A DNA stretch of 42,046 bases, taken from NCBI RefSeq assembly GCF_000333955.1, contig NZ_CAPS01000086.1, positions 1 to 42,046 of the forward strand, given 5' to 3'. Below, piece by piece: positions 19,207 through 28,178 of this stretch. The stretch comes from Rhodococcus sp. AW25M09 (GTDB lineage: Bacteria; Actinomycetota; Actinomycetes; Mycobacteriales; Mycobacteriaceae). The notes under the pieces are model-generated. The model was not told the origin of the DNA. It saw only the letters and a program-made list of their open reading frames with translations, and did not search any database. The position numbers were made by a program, and so were the translations under genes. Numbering within the stretch: position 1 is the first letter of the stretch; every line of letters starts with the position of its first letter.

Positions 19207-19968
19207 ATGCCTGTCGACCCCACCCTGTCTCAGAGCGCCTTCGGCCTCCGCTTCGAGTGGGGCCTCTCGGGTGCCGATGCGATCGTCGACGGCACCGATG
19301 TTGCCGTGATCGTCGATGTCCTCTCGTTCACCACAACTCTGACGGTGGCGATGGATGCGGGTATCGACGTCATTCCGAGTCGATGGCGCGACGACCGAGC
19401 CTCGCAGCTGGCCGAAGAGTTCGACGCGGTCCTCGCCGTCGGCCGCTCGGCGGCTGCGCCGGGGCAGATCAGCTTGTGCCCGGCGACTGTCCGAACCTCC
19501 CCTGCTCCCGTGCGCCTGGTGCTGCCGTCGCCGAACGGCTCCACCATCGCAGACGAGCTGTCGAGCAGGGTCGACCTGTGTGTCGGTGCGTCGCTCAGAA
19601 ATGCCGTCACAGTCGGGCAGTGGATACGCGCCACGAGGCCGAATGCGGTGATTGCCGTCATAGCAGCCGGGGAACGGTGGCCCGATGGATCCTTGCGTCC
19701 CGCCGTCGAGGACCTGTGGGGTGCGGGCGCAGTCATCGCCGCGCTGCTCGATTCCGGGGTCGCCGACGCATCTGCAGAGGCGGCGACGGCCGCTGCGGCC
19801 TGGCGAGCCGTCGAACGCGATGCGGGCTCCGAGCTGCGGCGCAGCGCGTCCGGGCGAGAATTGGACGCCATGGGGCATCCAGAGGACGTGTCGATCGCCG
19901 CCGAGGTCGGTTCGAGTTCGTGCGTGCCGGTCCTGCGCGGTGGGGTGTTCGTCGACGCCACTCGATGA
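19207..19968 (+). CDS. ComB-family 2-phosphosulfolactate phosphatase-like protein
   Basis: A 253-residue cytoplasmic protein. The N-terminal strand VAVIVDVLSFTTTLTVAMDA and the motif LVLPSPNGSTI are characteristic of ComB, a magnesium-dependent acid phosphatase that removes phosphate from 2-phosphosulfolactate in coenzyme M synthesis. Later motifs VIAAGERWPDGSLRPAVEDL and WGAGAVIAAL also fit. No other coenzyme M gene is visible in the window, and ComB-like proteins are widespread in actinobacteria that are not known to make this cofactor, so the true substrate may differ. The ATG lies just after a divergent promoter gap. Confidence 0.82.
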   Translation: MPVDPTLSQSAFGLRFEWGLSGADAIVDGTDVAVIVDVLSFTTTLTVAMDAGIDVIPSRWRDDRASQLAEEFDAVLAVGRSAAAPGQISLCPATVRTSPAPVRLVLPSPNGSTIADELSSRVDLCVGASLRNAVTVGQWIRATRPNAVIAVIAAGERWPDGSLRPAVEDLWGAGAVIAALLDSGVADASAEAATAAAAWRAVERDAGSELRRSASGRELDAMGHPEDVSIAAEVGSSSCVPVLRGGVFVDATR

Positions 19969-20068
19969 CGGGACGCCCGAGGTTCCACGACGCCCCGAAA
20001 TGCCGGACCGACGTGGCCGATCATGTCCGATATTTGGATCGGAACCCCTAATCACGGATCATACGGTG

Positions 20069-20812
20069 GTGAGTACGGAACGAGTCGCCCCGAAGACCAC
20101 CGTCGTTGTACCGACGTACAACGAGCGCGAGAACCTCCCCAAGCTCGTCGAGTTGCTCGCCGGGCTGAAGGTCGAGGGCCTCGGAGTGCTGGTCGTCGAC
20201 GACAATTCCCCCGACGGAACCGGCGACGTCGCCGACAAATTGGCCATCGACGGCCCTCTCGAGGTCAGCGTTCTACACCGCACCGAGAAGAACGGACTGG
20301 GCCGTGCATACGTGGCGGGCATGACGCGGGCCCTCGACGAAGGCGCGGACATCGTGATCCAGATGGATGCCGATCTCTCGCACCCCACCGAGGTGATCCC
20401 GGCCATGATCGACAAGCTGAACACCACCGACGCGGCCGTGGTGCTGGGTTCGCGCTACGTTCCCGGGGGTGCCGTTGCCGCAGATTGGCCCTGGCACCGC
20501 AAAGCACTGTCGGCGTGGGCGAATTTTTATGTGAACACGATCCTGCGCCTCGGCGTCAAGGATGCGACCGCAGGGTTCAAGGCGTGGCACGCGCGCACTC
20601 TGCGGACCATCGATGTGGGATCGGTCGAGAGCAACGGCTATGCGTTCCAGGTCGAGATGAACTACCGGACCGTCAAGCACGGCCTCGTTCTCGCCGAAGT
20701 GCCGATCACGTTCGAGGAGCGCAGCGAGGGCGAATCCAAGATGAGCCTATCGGTACAGCTCGAATCGGCGCTGGTGCCCTGGAAGTTGTTGCTGGGCAAG
20801 AAGAAGCTTTGA
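20069..20812 (+). CDS. ppm1: Polyprenol monophosphomannose synthase
   Basis: A 247-residue family-2 glycosyltransferase that transfers mannose from GDP-mannose to polyprenyl phosphate, supplying mannose for lipomannan, lipoarabinomannan and protein mannosylation at the outer face of the membrane. Motifs are TTVVVPTYNERENLPKLVE near residue 11, VVDDNSPDGTGD, and the metal-binding QMDADLSHP. It corresponds to the synthase half of mycobacterial Ppm1, without the acyltransferase domain that is fused or adjacent in some relatives. GTG occurs twice in a row (20066 and 20069); the second is used here, but the ribosome site is weak and the first is equally possible. Confidence 0.92.
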   Translation: MSTERVAPKTTVVVPTYNERENLPKLVELLAGLKVEGLGVLVVDDNSPDGTGDVADKLAIDGPLEVSVLHRTEKNGLGRAYVAGMTRALDEGADIVIQMDADLSHPTEVIPAMIDKLNTTDAAVVLGSRYVPGGAVAADWPWHRKALSAWANFYVNTILRLGVKDATAGFKAWHARTLRTIDVGSVESNGYAFQVEMNYRTVKHGLVLAEVPITFEERSEGESKMSLSVQLESALVPWKLLLGKKKL

Positions 20813-20821
20813 CCGACGCTC

Positions 20822-21496
20822 TCATGCTGAGTCCTTGATCGTCGCGGCGTACACGTCGACGTATTCCTGACCCGACAGGTCCGACAGCGCCGCCATCACC
20901 TCATCGGTCACCGCCCGCAGAATGGCCTTGCTGTTCTCTCCCCCAACGTATCTGGTGAAGTCCAGTGGCTCGCCGACGACCATGCTCACCTTGCTCGGGC
21001 GCCACATCCTCGACCCCACCGGGTTGAAACGGAGCGTCCCGCGCATCACCACCGGCACGACGGGCGCACCTGTCTCGATCGCGACCCTCGCCAGCCCGGT
21101 CTTGCCCTTGTAGAGCCGGCCGTCAGGCGATCGTGTGCCTTCCGGATACACCGCCCACAGGTTTCCCTGTCGAAGCAGAGCTTTCGCTGTCTCGAGTGCC
21201 GGAGCCGAGGCAGCTGCCCCGCTTCGGTCGACGGGCACCTGACCTGCAGCGTAGTAGAACCAGCGAAGTGCTGCCCCTTTGATTCCAGTGCCGGTGAAAT
21301 ACTCGCTCTTGGCGATGAAGGTGACCCGACGGCGAACCAGGAGAACGAGGAAGAACGAATCGACGACGGTCAGATGGTTACCGGCAACGATCACCGGCCC
21401 CGTCCGCGGAAGATTTTCCCCTCCGACCACCGACGGTCGACCGAGAATACGAAGAATCGGCCCGATCAAGACGTATTTGAAAAGCAGATACCACAT
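20822..21496 (-). CDS. 1-acyl-sn-glycerol-3-phosphate acyltransferase (PlsC family)
   Basis: A 224-residue membrane-associated acyltransferase of phospholipid synthesis. The catalytic HX4D motif is H41-D46 (GNHLTVVDSFF), the glycerophosphate-binding EGTR motif is at 119-122 (YPEGTRSPDG), and VPVVMRG follows. A hydrophobic N-terminus (WYLLFKYVLIGPILRILG) likely anchors it. The ATG at 21496 has AGAGGA eight bases upstream and matches the family N-terminus; a start 30 bases earlier is less likely. It ends ten bases from the convergent ppm1 stop. Several paralogues are usual in actinobacteria, so the exact acyl acceptor is uncertain. Confidence 0.92.
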   Translation of the reverse strand: MWYLLFKYVLIGPILRILGRPSVVGGENLPRTGPVIVAGNHLTVVDSFFLVLLVRRRVTFIAKSEYFTGTGIKGAALRWFYYAAGQVPVDRSGAAASAPALETAKALLRQGNLWAVYPEGTRSPDGRLYKGKTGLARVAIETGAPVVPVVMRGTLRFNPVGSRMWRPSKVSMVVGEPLDFTRYVGGENSKAILRAVTDEVMAALSDLSGQEYVDVYAATIKDSA

Positions 21497-21742
21497 CGTT
21501 CGGTCCTCTCGGGTGGACAGCATCACCGCAGAGCGTAGAGGTGCTGACCGCCCGAGCGGTAACGCGCGAAGTCAGCGTGTCACACGGATTGCCCGAACAT
21601 ACTGTCGGACGTCGAACGCGCTACCGCCGTTCGACGCGCTGATTGCCGCACTGAACTCCACCCGGCGCCTTCGAACCGATCACTGACGGTCTCGAGGTGA
21701 GGGCACTGATCCGCCGCGCGGTACGCGACGTGATCGGTGCCG

Positions 21743-23002
21743 CTAGCGAACCAGCGACCTGACCGACGCGGGTAGTTGCCGGACGTTCTTGTACGGACCG
21801 ACCACGGCGGCACCGAACGGACGATCGAGCAACACCGCAGCGACTTCACGCACCTCGTCGTTGCTGACGCTGTCGATTCTCGCCAGGGTGTCGGTGATGT
21901 CGCGATGATTGCCGTAGTTCAATTCACTACGACCGATCCGGTTCATCCGGGAGCCCGAATCCTCCAGTCCCAGAACCAATCCGCCGCGAAGTGACCCTTT
22001 GGCGCGAGCGCACTCCGCATCGGTGATGCCGTCGGCGGCGACCTGGGCCAGTACTTCGCGGATCACCGTCGTCACTTCACCCAGATTCTCCGGCTGGCAT
22101 CCCGCGTATACCGAGAAGGCACCACTGTCGGCAAAGGTGTCCACCGACGAATACACCGAATAGGCCAGCCCTCGCTCTTCCCTGATCTCCTGGAACAGCC
22201 GGGAACTGAGCCCGCCGCCCACAGCCGAGTTGAGCACCGACAACGCCCAGCGATGCCCTTCGTGACGGCCGAACGCCCGCACTCCCAGACACAGATGTGC
22301 CTGCTCGCTGTCCCGGGTCGTCAGGCTCAAGGTGGGAGCGCTCCGCACTCGCGCCGTGCCACCACGTCGTTCGGCCGGCTTTACGCCCTTGACCAGATGA
22401 CCGGAGAAGGCGCGCCGCACGAGCGAGACGATCTGCTTGTGATCGACGTTGCCCGCCACTGCGACGACCATTCGCTGTGGCGTGTACCGACGCACATGGA
22501 ACGAGTGCAGTTGTGCACGGGTCATCGACTCGATGGACTCGACGGACCCGATGATGGGACGTCCGATCGGGTGATCGCCGAACATTGCCTCGAGAAATGC
22601 GTCGCCGAGCAGATCCTCGGGATCGTCGTCGCGCATGGAGATCTCTTCGAGCACCACCTGGCGCTCGACGTCCACATCGGCCGAGCGGCACCGACCGCGA
22701 AGGACGACATCGCTGACCAGATCGATGGCCAATGCGACATCCTCGTCGAGCACATGTGCATAGAAGCACGTGCTTTCCTTGGATGTGAACGCATTCAGCT
22801 CTCCCCCGACACCGTCCATCACCTGAGCGATCTCGAGCGCGCTGCGCGTCGGTGTCGACTTGAACAGCAGATGCTCGAGGAAGTGGGCTGCGCCGGCAAC
22901 ACTGGGTTGCTCGTCCCTGGAGCCGACTCCGACCCACACACCGACCGACGCCGAGCGCACACCCGGAACGAACTCGGTGACGACCCGAAGCCCACCGGGC
23001 AA
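21743..23002 (-). CDS. pepR: M16 family zinc metallopeptidase (PepR-like)
   Basis: A 419-residue peptidase of the pitrilysin/processing-peptidase family. The inverted zinc motif HxxEH is H40-E43-H44 (AAHFLEHLLF), and the third ligand lies in the ERQVVLEEI stretch at 113-121. The second, inactive-type half carries EERGLAYSVYSSV. It follows gpsI, as Rv2782c does in M. tuberculosis. The start is difficult: the conserved N-terminus (TTLPGGLRVVTE) has no ATG or GTG in frame upstream before gpsI, so TTG at 23002 inside that motif is used. A 15-bp hairpin at 23051-23083 separates it from the gpsI stop. Confidence 0.9.
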   Translation of the reverse strand: MPGGLRVVTEFVPGVRSASVGVWVGVGSRDEQPSVAGAAHFLEHLLFKSTPTRSALEIAQVMDGVGGELNAFTSKESTCFYAHVLDEDVALAIDLVSDVVLRGRCRSADVDVERQVVLEEISMRDDDPEDLLGDAFLEAMFGDHPIGRPIIGSVESIESMTRAQLHSFHVRRYTPQRMVVAVAGNVDHKQIVSLVRRAFSGHLVKGVKPAERRGGTARVRSAPTLSLTTRDSEQAHLCLGVRAFGRHEGHRWALSVLNSAVGGGLSSRLFQEIREERGLAYSVYSSVDTFADSGAFSVYAGCQPENLGEVTTVIREVLAQVAADGITDAECARAKGSLRGGLVLGLEDSGSRMNRIGRSELNYGNHRDITDTLARIDSVSNDEVREVAAVLLDRPFGAAVVGPYKNVRQLPASVRSLVR

Positions 23003-23050
23003 CGTGGTCCGCTGGACGCCCGTACTGACGTCGGTGTTGTCCGTAACGGC

Positions 23051-23083
23051 CGAACGGTACGTCCCGAGGGGACGTACCGTTCG
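23051..23083 (-). terminator. 15-bp perfect hairpin between gpsI and the M16 peptidase gene
   Basis: A perfect inverted repeat with 15-bp arms (CGAACGGTACGTCCC and its complement) around a three-base loop begins 13 bases after the gpsI stop. There is no run of T residues after it on the minus strand, so it may be an inefficient terminator, a 3'-end stabiliser or an attenuator rather than a classical terminator. Confidence 0.6.
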
Positions 23084-23096
23084 ACTCGGTTGCTTC

Positions 23097-25358
23097 TTAC
23101 TCAGCGCTGACCTCGGCGGGTGCCTCGGGAGCGTCGGCGGGAGCAGCCGCGTTGTCGTCCTCGACGGGAACGAGGCTGATCTTGCCGCGGTTGTCGATAT
23201 CGGCGATTTCGACGCGCAACTTGGATCCGACGCTCACGACGTCCTCGACCTTGTTGATGCGCTTGCCGTTACCGAGCTTGGAGATGTGCACCAACCCGTC
23301 GCGGCCCGGGAGCAGCGAAACGAATGCACCGAAAGCCGTTGTCTTGACGACGGTTCCGAGGAATCGCTCGCCGACCTTCGGCAGCTGCGGGTTGGCGATG
23401 GCGTTGATCATGTCGATCGCGGCCTGTGCGGACGGGCCGTCCGCTGCACCGACGTAGACAGTGCCGTCATCTTCGATCGAGATGTTGGCACCGGTCTGCT
23501 CGGTGATGGAGTTGATCATCTTGCCCTTGGGTCCGATGACCTCGCCGATCTTGTCGACCGGCACCTTGATCGCGGTGACGCGAGGTGCGTACGGGCTCAT
23601 CTCGTCCGGGGTGTCGATGGCCTCGGCCATGACCTCGAGGATCGTCGTACGGGCATCCTTGGCCTGCGACAGCGCGCCGGCGAGCACCTTGGAGGGGATG
23701 CCGTCGAGCTTGGTGTCGAGCTGGAGTGCGGTGACGAAGTCCTTCGTTCCGGCGACCTTGAAGTCCATGTCCCCGAACGCGTCCTCGGCACCGAGGATGT
23801 CGGTGAGGGCGACGTAACGGGTTTCGCCGTCGACCTCGTCGGAGACGAGACCCATGGCGATACCCGCAACCGGGGCACGCAACGGCACACCGGCGTTGAG
23901 CAGCGACAGTGTCGATGCACAGACCGAGCCCATCGAGGTCGAGCCGTTGGAGCTCAAAGCCTCGGAGACCTGGCGGATGGCATACGGGAACTCTGCCTGG
24001 CTGGGCAGAACCGGCAGCAGGGCGCGCTCGGCCAGTGCGCCGTGGCCGATCTCGCGACGCTTCGGCGAACCGACGCGGCCGGTCTCACCGGTGGAGTACG
24101 GCGGGAAGTTGTAATGGTGCATGTAACGCTTGCTCGTCTCGGGCCCGAGCGAGTCGACCTGCTGCGCCATCTTGACCATGTCGAGGGTGGTGACGCCCAG
24201 GATCTGGGTCTCGCCGCGCTCGAACAGGGCCGATCCGTGGGTGCGCGGAATGATCGCGACCTCGGCTGACAGCGAGCGGATGTCGGTGATGCCGCGGCCG
24301 TCGATACGGAAGTGATCGGTAAGGATGCGCTGGCGAACCGACTTCTTGGTCAGTGCACGGAATGCCGCACCGATCTCCTTCTCGCGGCCGACGAAGCTGT
24401 CTCCGACGGACGTCATGACCTGAGCCTTGACCTCGTCGAGCTTGCTCTCGCGCTCGGCCTTGCCCGCAATGGTCAGTGCCTCGTTCAGCGGAATCTTCGC
24501 GGCGTTCTCGACGGCCTCGAAGACGTCCGTCTGGTAGGCCGGGAAGACCGGGTAGTCGCCGGTCGGCTTGGCTGCCTTGGCAGCGAGCTCCTGCTGCGCG
24601 GTGCACAGTGCAGCGATGAACGGCTTCGATGCCTCGAGACCCTCGGCGACGACTGCCTCGTTGGGGGCGGTGGCACCGCCGTCGATGAGCTCGATGACGT
24701 TCTCGGTGGCCTCGGCTTCGACCATCATGATGGCGACGTCGGCATCGGCACCGGAACCGGAGACGATGCGGCCGGCGACGACCATGTTGAACACGGCCTT
24801 CTCGAGCTGCTCGTTGGTCGGGAACGCGACCCACTGCTTGTCGATCAGTGCGACACGGACGCCGCCGATCGGGCCGGAGAACGGCAGGCCGGCGATCTGC
24901 GTCGAGGCCGACGCCGCGTTGATCGCGACGACGTCGTACAGGTCGGCCGGGTTGAGGCTCATCACCGTGATGACAACCTGGATCTCGTTGCGGAGACCGT
25001 CGACGAACGTCGGGCGCAGCGGCCGGTCGATGAGGCGGCAGGTGAGGATCGCGTCGGTGGACGGGCGGCCCTCGCGGCGGAAGAACGATCCGGGGATGCG
25101 TCCCGCGGCGTACATGCGCTCTTCGACGTCGACCGTCAGCGGAAAGAAATCGAATCCCTCGCGGGGGTGCTTGCCTGCGGTCGTTGCCGACAGCAGCATG
25201 GTGTCCTCGTCGAGGTACGCAGCAACCGCGCCTGCGGCTTGCTGTGCGAGGCGGCCGGTCTCGAAGCGGATACTCCGCTTGCCGAACGTGCCGTTGTCGA
25301 TGATTGCGGTTGCTTCGTAGACGCCCTCTTCGACGTCCGAAGTTGTGGTTTCCGACAT
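23097..25358 (-). CDS. gpsI: Polyribonucleotide nucleotidyltransferase / guanosine pentaphosphate synthetase (PNPase)
   Basis: A 753-residue cytoplasmic enzyme that degrades RNA 3' to 5' by phosphorolysis and can also polymerise. It has two RNase PH domains, the first with [20 protein letters not shown] and FFRREGRP. They are followed by a KH domain ([20 protein letters not shown], with GPKG as the RNA-binding loop) and an S1 domain ([20 protein letters not shown]). A short Ala/Pro/Glu tail ends the protein. ATG at 25358 gives the family N-terminus [20 protein letters not shown]; an in-frame ATG at 25448 would add 30 unsupported residues. Length fits the actinobacterial form. It lies 393 bp downstream of rpsO, as in many bacteria. 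Confidence 0.97.
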   Translation of the reverse strand: MSETTTSDVEEGVYEATAIIDNGTFGKRSIRFETGRLAQQAAGAVAAYLDEDTMLLSATTAGKHPREGFDFFPLTVDVEERMYAAGRIPGSFFRREGRPSTDAILTCRLIDRPLRPTFVDGLRNEIQVVITVMSLNPADLYDVVAINAASASTQIAGLPFSGPIGGVRVALIDKQWVAFPTNEQLEKAVFNMVVAGRIVSGSGADADVAIMMVEAEATENVIELIDGGATAPNEAVVAEGLEASKPFIAALCTAQQELAAKAAKPTGDYPVFPAYQTDVFEAVENAAKIPLNEALTIAGKAERESKLDEVKAQVMTSVGDSFVGREKEIGAAFRALTKKSVRQRILTDHFRIDGRGITDIRSLSAEVAIIPRTHGSALFERGETQILGVTTLDMVKMAQQVDSLGPETSKRYMHHYNFPPYSTGETGRVGSPKRREIGHGALAERALLPVLPSQAEFPYAIRQVSEALSSNGSTSMGSVCASTLSLLNAGVPLRAPVAGIAMGLVSDEVDGETRYVALTDILGAEDAFGDMDFKVAGTKDFVTALQLDTKLDGIPSKVLAGALSQAKDARTTILEVMAEAIDTPDEMSPYAPRVTAIKVPVDKIGEVIGPKGKMINSITEQTGANISIEDDGTVYVGAADGPSAQAAIDMINAIANPQLPKVGERFLGTVVKTTAFGAFVSLLPGRDGLVHISKLGNGKRINKVEDVVSVGSKLRVEIADIDNRGKISLVPVEDDNAAAPADAPEAPAEVSAE

Positions 25359-25636
25359 ATGTTCTGTTCTCGTCCTCTCGTCTTTGCCGTGCCCGCGTGG
25401 ACACACCACGAGCCCTCCTGGCTGTGGCGGCATACCTGTGCCGTCCATCTCCGAGAGCTCGTCTCGGGACGCGGCTGCGCGGAGGCGGCCATCGATCGAA
25501 GCCCGCCGGATCTCGTATCCGAAAGGCCACTACCGAAGACCGACACCACGTCGTGACAGGCATACACGGCGGTGTGCGGATGCCGTGCATCCGCTTCTCG
25601 TGCTGGCATAACTGTTTCTGCGGTACAAACACAGAC
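25359..25636 (-). promoter_or_regulatory. Long gpsI leader region with two small hairpins
   Basis: No gene is visible between the rpsO terminator and gpsI. The stretch holds two perfect inverted repeats. One is GCGGATGC with its complement around a three-base loop at 25576-25594; the other is CCGAGA with its complement around five bases at 25451-25467. PNPase genes in enterobacteria are controlled through a leader hairpin cut by RNase III, so these may have a similar role (inference). AGAGGA lies about 15 bases before the start codon, which is unusually far for a ribosome site. Confidence 0.4.
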
Positions 25637-25674
25637 AGCCAACGAGGCTCAGTCTAAACACTGCCTCGTTGGCT
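25637..25674 (-). terminator. rpsO transcription terminator
   Basis: A perfect 12-bp stem (AGCCAACGAGGC and complement) around a 14-base loop lies 78 bases after the rpsO stop. On the minus strand it is followed by GTCTGTGTTTGT, a moderately T-rich tail. This fits an intrinsic terminator, possibly leaky, separating rpsO from gpsI. Confidence 0.72.
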
Positions 25675-25751
25675 TCTGCACTATTGCTGCGAGTCGGGTG
25701 CACACCGGCGCGTCGAACCGCGGATCGGTGACACCCTCGCGTCGATCGAAA

Positions 25752-26021
25752 TTATCGACGCAGACCCAGACGCTCGATGAGCGAACGGTACCGGGTGACG
25801 TCGACCTTGGCGATGTACTTGAGCAGACGACGACGACGTCCGACCAGCAGCAGCAGGCCGCGGCGGGAGTGGTGGTCGTGCTTGTGCATCTTGAGGTGCT
25901 CGGTCAAGCCGACGATGCGCTTGGTGAGCATTGCAACCTGCGCCTCGGGCGAGCCCGTGTCGGTGGGATGCAAGCCGTACTCGCCGAGAACGGCCTTCTT
26001 CTGTTCGGTGGTCAATGCCAC
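25752..26021 (-). CDS. rpsO: 30S ribosomal protein S15
   Basis: An 89-residue protein, the standard length for S15, which binds 16S rRNA early in assembly of the small subunit. Family stretches [40 protein letters not shown] and [20 protein letters not shown] are complete. The start is GTG at 26021 with AGGAG eight bases upstream. It stands 122 bp after ribF and is followed by a strong hairpin terminator. Confidence 0.98.
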   Translation of the reverse strand: MALTTEQKKAVLGEYGLHPTDTGSPEAQVAMLTKRIVGLTEHLKMHKHDHHSRRGLLLLVGRRRRLLKYIAKVDVTRYRSLIERLGLRR

Positions 26022-26143
26022 TGGTAATACTCCTGAATCAATGACGTCCGCGTGAAAGGAAGCAACGCATCCGTAGCCGAAACGACGGAATCGAAGCCGG
26101 TACAGCCGCCACGGACCGCAGCGAGCACCGAAGAGACAGCGTA

Positions 26144-27112
26144 TCAGGCTGCGCTGGCCGCCAGAATCGACCGGGCACGCTCGGCGTCGCGACCCATCTC
26201 GTCCACCAGCGCCTCCATCGAGTCGAACTTCTCCATGCCGCGAAGCCTCTCGACGAAGTCGACTGCGACGTGCTGGCCGTACAGGTCGGCCTCACCGTCG
26301 AGCACGAACGCCTCGACAGTCCTCGTGCGACCCGAGAACGTGGGGTTGGTGCCCACCGACACCGCTGCCGGATGCCGTTCGCCCGGAGTCACCGTTCCCA
26401 TGATCGGACCGGGTCCGAGCACGGTGAACCATGCTGCGTATACGCCATCCGCGGGAATTGCCGAATACATCGGCGGCGCGACATTGGCTGTGGGATAGCC
26501 CATTTGACGACCCCGCCCGTCCCCGTGCACCACGACTCCCTCGACGCGATGCGCACGCCCGAGTGCGGCGGCTGCCGCGGCGACGTCACCTGCGTCCACA
26601 CAGGATCTGATGTACGTCGAGGAGAACGTCACCGCATGCTCGGCGAGCAGGTTGACTCCATCGACCGCGAATCCGGACCGCTCGCCGATCTTGCGCAGCA
26701 GCGGAACGGTACCGAGCGCCTTCTTGCCGTACGTGAAATTCTCCCCGACCACGACCTCGGTGACGTGCAAGCGCTCGATCAAGATCTCGTGCACGTACCG
26801 CTCCGGCGTGAGCTTCATCAACTCCGGGGTGAACGGCATGACGCAGAAGACGTCGATGCCCAATTCCTCGGCCAGTTCGGCACGCCTCGTCAGGGTCGTC
26901 AGCTGAGCTGGATGGCTTCCCGGCCGGATGACTTCCATCGGATGCGGATCGAACGTCATGAGCACGCTCGGCACGCCGCGCTCCTTCGCAGCAGCGACTG
27001 CGCGCCCGATCAGTTGCGCGTGTCCGCGGTGAACACCGTCGAACACGCCGATCGTGAGCACGCATCTGCCCCAGTCGGCAGGTACATCGTCGAGACCTCG
27101 CCATCTCTGCAC
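26144..27112 (-). CDS. ribF: Bifunctional riboflavin kinase / FAD synthetase
   Basis: A 322-residue enzyme that phosphorylates riboflavin to FMN and adenylylates FMN to FAD. The N-terminal adenylyltransferase has [15 protein letters not shown] near residue 21 and [11 protein letters not shown], with the second nucleotide motif [12 protein letters not shown]. The C-terminal kinase has [15 protein letters not shown] and later [18 protein letters not shown] at 27112 gives VQRWRGL, the usual actinobacterial N-terminus; the open frame continues upstream but overlaps the divergent mntA gene. No FMN riboswitch is visible upstream. Its neighbours rpsO and gpsI match mycobacterial gene order. Confidence 0.96.
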   Translation of the reverse strand: MQRWRGLDDVPADWGRCVLTIGVFDGVHRGHAQLIGRAVAAAKERGVPSVLMTFDPHPMEVIRPGSHPAQLTTLTRRAELAEELGIDVFCVMPFTPELMKLTPERYVHEILIERLHVTEVVVGENFTYGKKALGTVPLLRKIGERSGFAVDGVNLLAEHAVTFSSTYIRSCVDAGDVAAAAAALGRAHRVEGVVVHGDGRGRQMGYPTANVAPPMYSAIPADGVYAAWFTVLGPGPIMGTVTPGERHPAAVSVGTNPTFSGRTRTVEAFVLDGEADLYGQHVAVDFVERLRGMEKFDSMEALVDEMGRDAERARSILAASAA

Positions 27113-27179
27113 ACCGGGAAGCCTACGGCCCGATGTCCGTCGGGTCACCCTCGGACAGGTGTGTCGCGTGCGCCAGGTA

Positions 27180-27223
27180 TGGACAAAGAGGTAAACCCAG
27201 GGTAAATGTTTTGGTGTGCCTAA
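27180..27223 (+). promoter_or_regulatory. Probable leaderless mntA promoter with overlapping MntR-type operator
   Basis: TGGACA (27180-27185), a 17-bp spacer and TAAATG (27203-27208) form a plausible -35/-10 pair. The GTG start codon of mntA lies seven bases after the -10, where transcription should begin, so the mRNA is probably leaderless. TTTGG-TGTG-CCTAA (27210-27223), an imperfect inverted repeat resembling DtxR-family sites, covers this start. The core TTGGNNTGCCTAA recurs at 29877 before mntR. Confidence 0.55.
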
Positions 27224-28178
27224 CTTTTTTCTTCGCTCCTGTGGATCTCGTCGCCGACGAGTCGTCGCGAGTTGGGCCGTGGCAGGACTACTGGTAGCGG
27301 CTTCGGGCGGCTGCGCCCGTGCCGTGGGCGAGAACGATCCGACTGTGCCGGGCGACGGTCGACCCCTGGTTCTGACGACCTTCACAGTCCTCGCCGACAT
27401 GGCCACCAACGTCGCAGGCGAGCACCTACGAGTGGAATCGATCACAAAAGCCGGGGCCGAGATCCACGGCTACGAGCCGACGCCGGGAGACCTACGGACT
27501 GCCGAGCGGGCCGAGCTGATCCTGGACAACGGGCTGGGGCTCGAAGCATGGTTCGAGAAGTTCGTCGAACGTATTCCGGCACCACATGCGGTGGTGAGTG
27601 CACACGTGGAGCCGATCTACATTCGCGACGATGCGTACGCCGGAAAGGCCAACCCGCACGCCTGGATGTCGCCGCTCGTAGCCGAGCAGTACGTGCAGAA
27701 CATCGCCGACGCGTTCGTCGCGCTCGACCCTGCCAACGCCGACGACTACCGAACCAACGCCACCGACTACATCGAGCAACTCCGCGAGGTCGGTGCCGAA
27801 CTCGACGCCGACCTGGCTGTGCTGCCTCCGCGTCAACGTGCGCTGGTCACCTGCGAGGGGGCGTTCGGGTACCTCGCCCGTGACTTCGACCTGCAGGAGG
27901 CCTATCTGTGGCCGGTCAACGCCGAACAGGAAGGAACACCGAGGCAGGTGGTGCACACCATCGATTTCGTTCGCGACAACGACGTACCCGCCGTGTTCTG
28001 CGAGTCGACAGTCTCGAGCAAGGCGCAACTGCAAGTTGCCGACGACACCGGCGCTCGGTTCGGCGGACAGCTCTACGTCGATTCGTTGAGCGATGGAGAC
28101 GGCCCGGTTCCCACGTACCTGGATCTGCTGCGCTACGACGCCCGGCTGATCGCCGACGCACTGGTGGGGCAACGATGA
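27216..28178 (+). CDS. mntA: Metal ABC transporter substrate-binding lipoprotein, manganese type
   Basis: A 320-residue cluster A-I binding protein. A signal peptide with an Arg-rich n-region (SRRRRVVASW) ends in a weak lipobox at C33 (AASGGC). The expected four metal ligands are visible as His in AEIHGYEPTP, His in NPHAWMSP, Glu in VTCEGAFGYLARDF and Asp in LYVDSLSDG. The absence of a histidine-rich loop argues for manganese or iron rather than zinc. The GTG at 27216 has no ribosome site, consistent with a leaderless message. The stop overlaps the ATPase gene by four bases. The downstream MntR-type regulator supports manganese as the substrate (inference). Confidence 0.9.
   Translation: MPNFFLRSCGSRRRRVVASWAVAGLLVAASGGCARAVGENDPTVPGDGRPLVLTTFTVLADMATNVAGEHLRVESITKAGAEIHGYEPTPGDLRTAERAELILDNGLGLEAWFEKFVERIPAPHAVVSAHVEPIYIRDDAYAGKANPHAWMSPLVAEQYVQNIADAFVALDPANADDYRTNATDYIEQLREVGAELDADLAVLPPRQRALVTCEGAFGYLARDFDLQEAYLWPVNAEQEGTPRQVVHTIDFVRDNDVPAVFCESTVSSKAQLQVADDTGARFGGQLYVDSLSDGDGPVPTYLDLLRYDARLIADALVGQR

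Noticed and set aside
19141..20055. Extended N-terminus for the four-helix membrane protein, antisense to the ComB-like gene
   Set aside because: A good ribosome site and ATG at 19140 define the start, and the upstream reading is an Arg-rich shadow of the opposite gene.
21610..21636. Hairpin with 9-bp arms (CGTCGAACG) between the M16 peptidase and plsC genes
   Set aside because: The stem is short, the loop is nine bases, and there is no T tail, so a terminator call is not supported.
24312..25556. Plus-strand open frame of over 400 codons opposite gpsI
   Set aside because: It is a shadow of gpsI codon bias; the translation is acidic and repetitive (Asp/Leu/Gly), with no domain and no ribosome site.
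27113..27215. Riboswitch before ribF or mntA (FMN or manganese type)
   Set aside because: The divergent gap is only about 100 bp, no conserved aptamer elements are visible, and mntA appears leaderless.
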